Virus record (IMG/VR): IMGVR_UViG_3300030101_001390 | Coordinates: 1 to 24,474 of that record | Source of the DNA: a virus | Reading direction: 5' to 3' (one strand) | DNA: 24,474 nucleotides | In this document: positions 5,083 to 11,963 of the stretch, piece by piece | Numbering within the stretch: the first letter of the stretch is position 1 | Layout of the letters: every line of letters begins with the position of its first letter | Translations under genes and position numbers: made by a program | Notes under the pieces: model-generated | Seen by the model: only the letters and a program-made list of their open reading frames with translations | The model's database searches: none | What the model was told of the DNA's origin: nothing

Positions 5083-5206
5083 CGTTAAGTTCCTTCTTTG
5101 CCAGTTTATCTAACTTGTCTTTCCTCTTACTTGGGACAACCTGTTTCTGATACTTCTTGTCCCTTAATAGTTTAGCTATAGGGTTGATTTTATTAGGTAT
5201 CTTCAT
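5057..5206 (-). CDS. 49-residue basic protein resembling the N-terminal half of ArfA
   Basis: ATG 5206 opens 49 codons ending at TGA (5059-5057), overlapping the next gene by 26 bases. The protein is very lysine-rich. Residues 8-23, NPIAKLLRDKKYQKQV, align with NAIEALLHDPLFRQRV of Escherichia coli ArfA as I remember it: the Asn, the Leu-Leu pair, Asp, an aromatic residue and Val agree. ArfA rescues stalled ribosomes by recruiting release factor 2 and placing a basic tail in the mRNA channel. Here the GKGSY motif is missing and replaced by a lysine-rich tail. Similar tiny proteins are frequent in phages and usually left unannotated. It would be the first product of the leftward operon. The ribosome-binding site is weak. 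Confidence 0.6.
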   Translation of the reverse strand: MKIPNKINPIAKLLRDKKYQKQVVPSKRKDKLDKLAKKELNDAKTKQDT

Positions 5207-5229
5207 AGTAGGATTTCCCTATAGGGTTA

Positions 5230-5269
5230 CTGTTCGTATTGCGTAACATGGCTGTCAAGCGTTTGTCAA
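5230..5269 (-). promoter_or_regulatory. leftward early promoter region with tandem TTGACA
   Basis: On the minus strand two TTGACA boxes occur at 5269-5264 and 5258-5253, 11 bases apart. The corresponding -10 boxes are poor (AACAGT at 5234-5229 with an 18-base spacer is the best). Immediately downstream is the palindrome CCCTATAGGG (5217-5226). This is the obvious start region for the leftward operon, although the exact promoter is not settled. Confidence 0.5.
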
Positions 5270-5282
5270 ACAAAAAATGCTC

Positions 5283-5311
5283 TTGACACAGATTTTGGCG
5301 TAATGTAGTTG
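5283..5311 (+). promoter_or_regulatory. rightward promoter of the replication operon
   Basis: TTGACA at 5283-5288 faces right, 45 bases before the primase ATG. The -10 is unclear: TAGTTG (5306-5311) has the right 17-base spacing but a poor match, and TAATGT (5301-5306) is too close. It may need an activator or follow host-specific rules. It forms an inverted pair with the leftward TTGACA boxes. Confidence 0.45.
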
Positions 5312-5332
5312 TCAGGACATAGGAGTTAGCCC

Positions 5333-6127
5333 ATGACAGTTTGGCTAAAAGATTACGTTACTGATTTGTCAATCGCACCGGAAGGTCGTCTACGGATGGA
5401 CTGTCCTGCTTGTGGCAAAAAAAATACCTTCAGTGTTTCTGACACTGGCGGTGAACGTCTATGGTTTTGCTTTCATGCAGACTGTGGGGTTCGTGGACGA
5501 ACAGGCTTTAGGATACGCAAAGACACTGGTATCCACCCCCTGTTACGCACTAAGTCATTGGAAACAAACAATAACTCAAATATACCATTCGAGCTGCCTG
5601 ACACGTTTGTTGCCCTGTCCCGCGAACCTCGTGCCGAATCCTATGTCAAACGGGTAAATGCCTACGATGCGTACCTTGCTGGTCGCGTCGATATTCGTTA
5701 CGACTTTCGTATGAACCGTGTCGTCTACCTGATAAAGGATGGTAGGCAGGTGGTTGATGCTGCTGGTCGTAGTTTAGATAACATCAAACCTAAATGGTGG
5801 AGATATGGAAAATCCGGTAATCCTTTCGTTTGCGGTGCCAGCCGTGTCGGAGTTCTTCTGGAAGACTGTGCTAGTGCTTGTAGTGTATCTAGTTTTCTTT
5901 CGGGGGTAGCCCTGTTAGGAACTAACTTACAGGACAGTCACTTGCCCTGTTTAAGAAAATATGATAGGCTTCTTGTAGCCTTAGACAAGGATGCAACCAA
6001 GAAAGCATTGGAATTGGTTCGCAGACTACAGGCCATCAGGCCAACAAGTTTAGTTGTTTTAAACAAAGATGTGAAAGATATGACAGATGACGAACGAAAA
6101 CGAACCTTCGAAAGATATATCCCTTGA
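5333..6127 (+). CDS. DNA primase (zinc-binding and TOPRIM domains)
   Basis: This 264-residue protein corresponds to the primase half of the T7 gp4 type. A zinc-binding domain is seen at Cys24-x2-Cys27 and Cys46-x4-Cys51 (CPAC and CFHADC). A TOPRIM-like catalytic domain follows, with Glu177 in VGVLLED and Asp218-x-Asp220 in LLVALDKDA as metal-binding residues. It makes RNA primers for lagging-strand synthesis. It is shorter than bacterial DnaG and, unlike T7 gp4, is separate from the helicase, whose gene overlaps its end by 41 bases. AGGAG seven bases before ATG 5333 supports the start. It is the first gene of the rightward operon. Confidence 0.88.
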   Translation: MTVWLKDYVTDLSIAPEGRLRMDCPACGKKNTFSVSDTGGERLWFCFHADCGVRGRTGFRIRKDTGIHPLLRTKSLETNNNSNIPFELPDTFVALSREPRAESYVKRVNAYDAYLAGRVDIRYDFRMNRVVYLIKDGRQVVDAAGRSLDNIKPKWWRYGKSGNPFVCGASRVGVLLEDCASACSVSSFLSGVALLGTNLQDSHLPCLRKYDRLLVALDKDATKKALELVRRLQAIRPTSLVVLNKDVKDMTDDERKRTFERYIP

Positions 6128-7328
6128 ACTGCAGGTTCTTGGGTTTATACTAAACAAAGACTTCTATGGTAAGGTAAAGAATATTGTTAGTCGTGATATG
6201 TTCGAGGGGCGTTACGCAACGCTGTTCGATACCATCACTTACGGACACAAGACCTACGACATAGACATACACCCTAATCAGTTATCTGCCCTAGTCAATG
6301 ACCGTAATCCGGCAATGCCTAAGAGTGCGGTGTTCGAACTGTATGACATAATAGTAAATTTACCCACTCACATATCCCCTGACATGTCCCTCGAACTTGA
6401 TGTCGTCAAGAACTTTTGGGTTCGGGACAGGGCTAGGCAGATTGGTGAGAAAGCCATCTCTATTTTTACGGGCGAGTCCGAACACTTTGGCGAACTCAAG
6501 ACCCTGATTGATATGGTTGAGGACGGGCGTATGTCCGACAAGACTACATATAGCGAGGTATCCAAGGACTTTACCCAGTTACTAGAAGAGGGTACGGGTG
6601 CGCCTGACTTCCCCTTTAGTTGGGACTTGCTACAGGAAAACCTGCCGGGAATGGACAGAGGTAACTTAGGTATAATATTTGCCCGTCCTGAAGTTGGTAA
6701 GACTACCTTCTGTGCTTTCATAGCAGCCAGTTATGTTAAACAAAAACAAAGGGTTGTGTACTGGGCTAACGAGGAGCCTGCAGAAAAGATAAAGCTACGT
6801 ATCATACAAAGTTACTTTGGTATGACATACGATGAGATGAATGCGGGTGCAGAGGCTCTGTTGCCTAGGTGCCTAGAAGAGATAGAACCCTACCTGACCG
6901 TGATGGATTCGGTGGGTACATCTATGGATGAACTAAACGACTACGCTCAACTAAACGAACCTGATGTCATGTTCTGTGACCAGCTAGACAAGTTCAGAGT
7001 GAACGGTGAGTTCAACCGTGGTGACGAACGCCTCAAGGAAACCTACGTCTTGGCTCGTGAGATTGCCAAGCGAAATAAACTCCTTGTGTGGTCTGTTAGT
7101 CAGGCAAGCTTTGAAGCCCATGACAGGCAATTCATCGACTATGCTATGCTAGATGGTTCGCGAACTGGTAAGGCTGGTGAGGCAGATGTTATCATTGGCA
7201 TAGGTAAGACAGGCACATCAGAAGAAGAGAACACCACACGGCACATCTGCATATCCAAGAACAAGCTGAATGGATGGCATGGTATGTTTAATAGTCACAT
7301 AGACATTCAAAGGGGGTTGTACTACTAA
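6087..7328 (+). CDS. replicative DnaB-like helicase
   Basis: The 413-residue protein is a RecA-fold replicative helicase of the DnaB/T7 gp4 type. The Walker A loop is ARPEVGKTT (residues 199-207), which has the DnaB-like ARPxxGKT form. Walker B is VMFCDQLDKF with Asp298, the sensor-like segment is LLVWSVSQAS (Gln339), and the C-terminal ISKNKLNG corresponds to the region near the arginine finger. The N-terminal 150 residues are helical like the DnaB N-domain. It would unwind the fork 5' to 3' as a hexamer and work with the primase encoded just upstream. The start lies inside the primase gene with only a weak ribosome-binding site, suggesting coupled translation. Its stop overlaps the next ATG (TAATG). 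Confidence 0.87.
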   Translation: MTNENEPSKDISLELQVLGFILNKDFYGKVKNIVSRDMFEGRYATLFDTITYGHKTYDIDIHPNQLSALVNDRNPAMPKSAVFELYDIIVNLPTHISPDMSLELDVVKNFWVRDRARQIGEKAISIFTGESEHFGELKTLIDMVEDGRMSDKTTYSEVSKDFTQLLEEGTGAPDFPFSWDLLQENLPGMDRGNLGIIFARPEVGKTTFCAFIAASYVKQKQRVVYWANEEPAEKIKLRIIQSYFGMTYDEMNAGAEALLPRCLEEIEPYLTVMDSVGTSMDELNDYAQLNEPDVMFCDQLDKFRVNGEFNRGDERLKETYVLAREIAKRNKLLVWSVSQASFEAHDRQFIDYAMLDGSRTGKAGEADVIIGIGKTGTSEEENTTRHICISKNKLNGWHGMFNSHIDIQRGLYY

Positions 7329-7696
7329 TGTTAAGGCATGGTGATGTTAGAGAAGACGGCATGGTGTTCTGGGGTATGACAGGCAAACATCAGGACTGGA
7401 GAAACCCAGACAAGTTTTATGCTGCCAAGAAAAGAAACCACGACAATAAAATACGCATCAAAAAAATACGACGACGATGGCTGAACATATACAAGACATC
7501 CAAAGGGTGCAGTCTGTGTGGTTACAGGGAACATCCGGCGGCTTTACAGTTCGACCACCTAGACCCATCCACAAAGGTTAGGGATGTATCTAACATGGTA
7601 ACCTTAAAACTAAAGCGTTTGATAGACGAGGTTAGGAAGTGCAGGGTTCTCTGCGCGAACTGTCACATGATACACACTTTTGGAGAAAACAAATGA
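7328..7696 (+). CDS. HNH endonuclease with structural zinc
   Basis: The 122-residue protein shows a compact HNH nuclease at its C-terminal half. Cys61-x2-Cys64 (CSLCGY) and Cys109-x2-Cys112 (CANC) make a zinc site, LQFDHLDP gives the catalytic His77 after Asp76, and NCHMIH gives Asn111 and His116. The N-terminal half is basic. It cuts DNA; whether it is a homing-type, recombination or host-DNA-degrading enzyme cannot be told from sequence. It is cotranscribed between helicase and exonuclease with overlapping stops and starts on both sides, so it looks like a resident gene of the replication operon rather than a recent insertion. Confidence 0.82.
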   Translation: MLRHGDVREDGMVFWGMTGKHQDWRNPDKFYAAKKRNHDNKIRIKKIRRRWLNIYKTSKGCSLCGYREHPAALQFDHLDPSTKVRDVSNMVTLKLKRLIDEVRKCRVLCANCHMIHTFGENK

Positions 7697-8280
7697 AGGT
7701 GCTTACTTTTGACGTGGAGACCACTCACAAGCCCAAGGCAAATGGTTCGACAACAGCACTGCCGTATTTTGGTAACTCATTGGTTTCTATAGGTTTTAAG
7801 TGGACACATGACCCTCACGTTGAGTATCAGTGCTACTACCATAGTGTACAAAAGCCCTACGAGGATTCGGCAAAGCTATTTCAGTTTACCCTTGACTACG
7901 CTGATGTGGTTGTGGGACAAAACATAAAGTTTGATTTATCGTGGATTCGCGAATGCGGGTTTACTTACGAAGGACATGTCTATGATACAATGGTTGCAGA
8001 ATATATTCTTGCCCGTTCCCAAAGGTGGCCTCTTTCACTTGCTGCTCTTGCAGAAAAGTATAGTGATGTGCAAAAGGAGAAGGACCTTGTGGCATCGTAT
8101 CTCAAAGAGGGTAAGACATTTTATGACATACCGTGGGACATAATTGAAACATACGGAAAGGCAGATGTAATTTCCACAGAGCAAGTAGCCCTTGCACAAC
8201 TCGAAGCCTTTGGCACTACATTTGAGGAACTATTTAATGAACAACCAAGCACTCTTGCCCACTTTGCGTCTGTCGCTTGA
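7693..8280 (+). CDS. 3'-5' exonuclease, DEDD type (DNA polymerase proofreading)
   Basis: From ATG 7693 the product is 195 residues with all three DnaQ/Pol I-like exonuclease motifs: Exo I FDVETT with Asp7 and Glu9, Exo II GQNIKFD with Asn77 and Asp81, and Exo III YGKAD with Tyr154 and Asp158. It removes mismatched 3' ends by two-metal catalysis. The neighbouring polymerase lacks an exonuclease domain of its own, so this is very probably its proofreading partner expressed as a separate polypeptide. GGAG seven bases upstream and a four-base ATGA overlap with the HNH gene support the start; a longer in-frame start at 7639 has less support. The polymerase gene begins inside its last 44 bases. Confidence 0.88.
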   Translation: MKVLTFDVETTHKPKANGSTTALPYFGNSLVSIGFKWTHDPHVEYQCYYHSVQKPYEDSAKLFQFTLDYADVVVGQNIKFDLSWIRECGFTYEGHVYDTMVAEYILARSQRWPLSLAALAEKYSDVQKEKDLVASYLKEGKTFYDIPWDIIETYGKADVISTEQVALAQLEAFGTTFEELFNEQPSTLAHFASVA

Positions 8281-9784
8281 GATGACAGATACGCTGTCCC
8301 GTATAGAACGGAATGGCATCAAGATAAATAAAACCACTCTCGCTGACATCCGGCGTGAGTACGAGGACGAACTGTTCACCCTAGAACGCCGCCTAGAAGA
8401 ACTTGCTGCCCACGCTATGGGTGACACACCTATAAACCTAGACAGTCCAGATGACCGTTCTAAGCTGTTCTATTCTTGTAGTGTGAAAAACAAAAGTAAA
8501 TGGGCGGGTATTTTCAACCTAGGACATGAGGTTCGAGGAGCGGGTAAGAAGCCCAAGCGACGAACCCGTATGAGAAAGTCGGACTTCAAACGGCACGTTG
8601 TCAATGAGACAACTGTGTTGCATAAGACAGTTGGAAGTCAATGTACCGATTGCGGGGGCAAGGGACGCTACACAGCGCGTAAGAAGGACGGTACGCTAGG
8701 TAAGGCCGTTAGAATCTGTAAGCCCTGTGAGGGGACAGGTGTGCGCTATAAATCAACGGGTCAGGTTGCTGGCTTCAAGTTACTTCCCCGTGACCCTTAT
8801 GATGTGGCTGCTGCAGGATTTAAAACCGATAAGGAGACCCTAGAAAGCATGTTCACATCCCTGAGAGGAGATGCCCGTGAATTTGCAGAAGCTTATATAC
8901 GATATAGTGCGGTGCGCACTTACCTTCGTTCTTTCGTTGAAGGTATGGAAAATAACGTCGATAGTGAGGGTTTTATACACACCGAATTTATGCAATGTGT
9001 TACAGCGACGGGTCGCCTTTCGAGCCGAAACCCTAACTTTCAAAATATGCCACGAGGTTCCACCTTTATTATACGCAAAGCTGTTGAGAGTAGGTTTGAG
9101 GGTGGTTCGATACTTGAGGGAGATTACTCGCAGTTAGAGTTTAGGGTTGCAGGATTCTTAGCAAAGGATGAAGGTATCAAAAACGACGTGGAGATAGGTA
9201 CCGATGTTCATAATTATACTGCCAGTATTATTGGATGTTCGCGACAAGATGCCAAGGCTCATACATTCAAGCCGCTTTATGGTGGTGTGTCTGGCACAGA
9301 AGACCAGAAGCGTTACTACAATGCGTTTAAGGAAAAATACAATGGTGTAACAAAGTGGCACGAGGAATTGCAAAAACACGCAGTTATGAAGAAGCACATT
9401 CGACTGCCATCAGGTAGACAGTATGCTTTTCCAAACGCTCGTTGGACTGATTGGGGTGCTGCCACTGACCGCACTGCTATCTGTAACTACCCTGTACAGG
9501 GTTTTGCAACTGCTGACTTACTTCCTATGTCTTTGATTTTATTGGATAAAAGGGTGAGGGAGTTGAACATGAAGTCTGTTATATGCAACACCGTTCACGA
9601 CTCTATTGTGATGGATGTCCATCCTGATGAAGAAAAAAAATGTGTCTATATAATGTCAGAGTGTATGCTTGCTATCCCACGGGAATCAAAAGAAAGATAC
9701 GGCATTGAGTATGATATGCCTGTTGGAATAGAATTAAAAATGGGTAAAAACTGGCTTGACTTGGAAGAGGTACTCGTGGTATAA
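8237..9784 (+). CDS. polA: family A DNA polymerase with inserted DnaJ-type zinc module
   Basis: The 515-residue polymerase has TATGRLSSRNPNFQNMP (residues 256-272), motif A DYSQLEFR with Asp296, an O-helix with Arg336, Lys340, Phe344 and Tyr348 (RQDAKAHTFKPLYGG), and motif C VHDS with Asp455. The residue equivalent to E. coli Phe762 is Phe344. There is no exonuclease domain; that is the preceding gene. Residues 136-168 hold two CxxCxGxG repeats (CTDCGGKG and CKPCEGTG), half of a DnaJ cysteine-rich domain, inserted before the thumb/palm. I know this arrangement from phage HMO-2011. The module may bind DNA or a partner. Start 8237 is chosen for GAGGA eight bases upstream; the frame is open back to 8192. 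It overlaps the exonuclease gene by 44 bases. Confidence 0.9.
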   Translation: MNNQALLPTLRLSLEMTDTLSRIERNGIKINKTTLADIRREYEDELFTLERRLEELAAHAMGDTPINLDSPDDRSKLFYSCSVKNKSKWAGIFNLGHEVRGAGKKPKRRTRMRKSDFKRHVVNETTVLHKTVGSQCTDCGGKGRYTARKKDGTLGKAVRICKPCEGTGVRYKSTGQVAGFKLLPRDPYDVAAAGFKTDKETLESMFTSLRGDAREFAEAYIRYSAVRTYLRSFVEGMENNVDSEGFIHTEFMQCVTATGRLSSRNPNFQNMPRGSTFIIRKAVESRFEGGSILEGDYSQLEFRVAGFLAKDEGIKNDVEIGTDVHNYTASIIGCSRQDAKAHTFKPLYGGVSGTEDQKRYYNAFKEKYNGVTKWHEELQKHAVMKKHIRLPSGRQYAFPNARWTDWGAATDRTAICNYPVQGFATADLLPMSLILLDKRVRELNMKSVICNTVHDSIVMDVHPDEEKKCVYIMSECMLAIPRESKERYGIEYDMPVGIELKMGKNWLDLEEVLVV

Positions 9785-9785
9785 T
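9756..9785 (+). promoter_or_regulatory. strong sigma70-type promoter before the putative ssDNA-binding gene
   Basis: TTGACT (9756-9761, five of six) is followed by an 18-base spacer and a perfect TATAAT (9780-9785). The -10 overlaps the polymerase stop codon, and the next ATG is at 9820. This is the best promoter match in the window and would raise expression of the genes from 9820 on. Confidence 0.7.
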
Positions 9786-9819
9786 TCTTTTACGTACAAA
9801 ATCCCAATAGGAGATTACA

Positions 9820-10674
9820 ATGGGAAATGAAATTGCAATGATAAACGATGAATTGAATACTTTCCTCACTGCTTTTGATTCGGGAGACGAATCATCATTA
9901 ATGGAAATGAGTGGACAAACTGATGGTGACAATAGACCAAAGATGGGCTTGCCTCGCCTGACTATTAATTACGAGACTGAAACTGAAGATGGTACGCACC
10001 TTCCAAGAGGGGCGTGGCGTGTTTGGAACGGTTCTGGTGTTGTCTATGCTGATGAAGTACAGATACGTCCTCTTCTGCGAACCTTTGAGTGGTCTGTATG
10101 GGACCAAGAAGAAGGTAAATTTTCTTGTAAGTCTGTACAGAAAAATAAATTAGGTGGAGACTTTCCTGATACGCTTGGTGGAAACAAGTGTGGTAGACTT
10201 TCCAAGCAAGAAGAAGAAACCATGTCCCCGGATGACCCAAGGGTTTTGCTCAGTCGTTCGGTGAACTGTAATCAAGTCATATATGGAGTAATGGACGCAC
10301 CTAAGGCGAAGGATGCTCAAGGTGTTGTCACACCCATAGAGGCCATGCCATTTGTTGCATACTTTAAACGTTCTGGTTTTCGTCCGGTCAGTGACTTCAT
10401 TCAGAAGCAGCTTACTGACCGTAAAATCATAATGCAAAAGGCGGTCATTAATTTTACGACAGAGAAGCAAAAGAATGGTGGTGTGGTATATTGGACTCCA
10501 AAGCTATCTCTTGTTAAGGAAGTTAGCATTACAGACAGTGACAAAGAACTGATGAAAAAGTTTGGAGAAACTGTGATTGCTCATAATGAATCTGTGTTTG
10601 AAGAATATAAGCAGGCACAGAAAGCTATGTCTAATTCAGCGGATATTGATTTAGAGCAACGTTTGGCTGGATAA
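9820..10674 (+). CDS. putative ssDNA-binding / replication accessory protein
   Basis: I do not recognise this 284-residue protein by motif. It begins with an acidic, Ser/Asp-rich segment of about 40 residues. A mixed beta-rich region with many aromatic residues follows (WRVWNGSGVVYADE, TFEWSVWD, QVIYGV), and then a helical C-terminus rich in Gln, Glu and Lys. Position immediately after the polymerase, its own strong promoter (9756-9785) and a good AGGAG ribosome-binding site suggest a protein needed in large amounts, as single-stranded-DNA-binding proteins are. The beta-rich core would suit that, but the acidic C-terminal tip typical of such proteins is missing here. It is cotranscribed with a nuclease gene that starts right after its stop. 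Confidence 0.5.
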   Translation: MGNEIAMINDELNTFLTAFDSGDESSLMEMSGQTDGDNRPKMGLPRLTINYETETEDGTHLPRGAWRVWNGSGVVYADEVQIRPLLRTFEWSVWDQEEGKFSCKSVQKNKLGGDFPDTLGGNKCGRLSKQEEETMSPDDPRVLLSRSVNCNQVIYGVMDAPKAKDAQGVVTPIEAMPFVAYFKRSGFRPVSDFIQKQLTDRKIIMQKAVINFTTEKQKNGGVVYWTPKLSLVKEVSITDSDKELMKKFGETVIAHNESVFEEYKQAQKAMSNSADIDLEQRLAG

Positions 10675-11565
10675 ATGCTTCCGCTTGTAGAGATACAGGA
10701 TTTTCTACAAAGAGCAGGGCGGGGGGAGATAGACTCCTCTCGCCTTGAACCTTTGATAGAACAATTTGGTGAAGACTGTAAGGCAGCTATGCGTAAACAG
10801 TTTTCTAACCGTGGTGATTACCGTATACGTATGTCCGGTGTAGGTCGCCCCCTGTGTCAACAACAACTGGAGAAGCAGGGACACAAACAAGATGTTGCGT
10901 ATAATGATATAGTCAGGTTCGCAACTGGGGACTTACTAGAGGCTTTTGCAGTGTTGGTTATGAAGGGTGCTGGCTTAAACGTTGTGGACGAACAAAAAAA
11001 GTGTTCCCTCGAACTCGCTGGTCAAAACATAAATGGCACATTAGACGTAATTCTTGAAGTTGATGGTGAAGAAGAAGTTTGGGATATCAAGACTGCAAGC
11101 CCGTGGTCATATGAAAATAAATTTTCTGGTAGGGGTGGCTATGAAGTCATCAAAGAAGACGACCCTTTTGGATATATTATGCAGGGACATTTGTATGGAG
11201 AGTCAGAGGGTAAACGGTTTGGTGGCTGGATTGTAATTAATAAATCTAACGGTGAGTGGGACTTTGTAGAAGCACCCCGCGAACAAAGTGAAGACCGGAA
11301 AACCTACATAGAAGATGCGAACAGGCGTGTCGAAGCTATTACGAATGATGCACCCTTTAAGGTTCCCTTTCAGTCAACACCAGAGATGCACACTGTAAAT
11401 GGTCAAAAGGTAGAGACGGGGAATCGTCTTATGCCCAAGACATGTACATTTTGTTCTTTTAAAAATATGTGCTGGAAGAATGCAGTCCATGCTCCTAAAG
11501 CAACTTCTAAGGCTAAATTCAAGCCATACACTTGGTACACCAAACACGTAAAAGATGTTGCTTAG
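10675..11565 (+). CDS. Cas4/RecB-like PD-(D/E)XK nuclease with iron-sulphur cluster
   Basis: The 296-residue protein has the nuclease signature GTLDVILEV (Asp124), then VWDIKTAS (Asp137-x-Lys139), then QGHLY (Gln170 and Tyr174, the RecB QxxxY motif), with Glu89 as a possible additional ligand. A single Cys61 before the nuclease core and Cys257-x2-Cys260-x5-Cys266 after it match the split four-cysteine 4Fe-4S arrangement of Cas4, AddB and Dna2 nucleases. These enzymes degrade or resect DNA ends. In T7-like phages an exonuclease in this position recycles host DNA and acts in recombination, which is the likely role here. ATG follows the upstream TAA directly. There is no CRISPR array or other Cas gene, so a link to CRISPR is not implied. 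Confidence 0.8.
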   Translation: MLPLVEIQDFLQRAGRGEIDSSRLEPLIEQFGEDCKAAMRKQFSNRGDYRIRMSGVGRPLCQQQLEKQGHKQDVAYNDIVRFATGDLLEAFAVLVMKGAGLNVVDEQKKCSLELAGQNINGTLDVILEVDGEEEVWDIKTASPWSYENKFSGRGGYEVIKEDDPFGYIMQGHLYGESEGKRFGGWIVINKSNGEWDFVEAPREQSEDRKTYIEDANRRVEAITNDAPFKVPFQSTPEMHTVNGQKVETGNRLMPKTCTFCSFKNMCWKNAVHAPKATSKAKFKPYTWYTKHVKDVA

Positions 11566-11567
11566 TC

Positions 11568-11963
11568 ATGCCTATTTTATATACACGGGGCTACCCCTTC
11601 GAACTTTTTGACTTGAATCCAGAGATGCGTTGTGTGTTTGTGGAATCCCATGAGAAGCGAGGGGGTGGCCCTGCTACTGTTGATGTTCGCGGGATGGAGA
11701 CATCTCTGCCCCTCACTATGCGTGATAACTTTTCAACAGGTGGAGCCTTGGCTTGGGAAAGTGAGGCAAGAGACATTAAACTCATAGAAGAGGAGTTTCA
11801 AATTATTATTCATCATCTTAGACAAGGAGTTCTCGTATGCCTTCCGACACTTCTATTATCAGAAGAGATGGCACTGCTAGAAAAACGTTCCCCAAAAGTA
11901 GGACAGTATCTGTTAAAAAGGCTAGACGGAATGAAGGCGGGGTTTCCGTTGCAAGGATTATGA
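11568..11963 (+). CDS. hypothetical protein (131 aa)
   Basis: I do not recognise this protein. It begins MPILYTRGYPFELFDL, has a central CVFVESHEKRGGG stretch, and ends in a helical, Leu/Glu-rich half. The chosen ATG lies two bases after the upstream stop without a clear Shine-Dalgarno, suggesting coupling. An in-frame start at 11532 would lie inside the nuclease gene. Its last 127 bases may also be read in another frame as the N-terminus of the endonuclease I gene, and its stop forms ATGA with the inner start of that gene at 11960. Confidence 0.6.
   Translation: MPILYTRGYPFELFDLNPEMRCVFVESHEKRGGGPATVDVRGMETSLPLTMRDNFSTGGALAWESEARDIKLIEEEFQIIIHHLRQGVLVCLPTLLLSEEMALLEKRSPKVGQYLLKRLDGMKAGFPLQGL

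Noticed and set aside
10675-11565. Cas4-like nuclease as part of a CRISPR system
   Set aside because: No repeat-spacer array and no cas1/cas2-like gene is present. The context is a phage replication operon.
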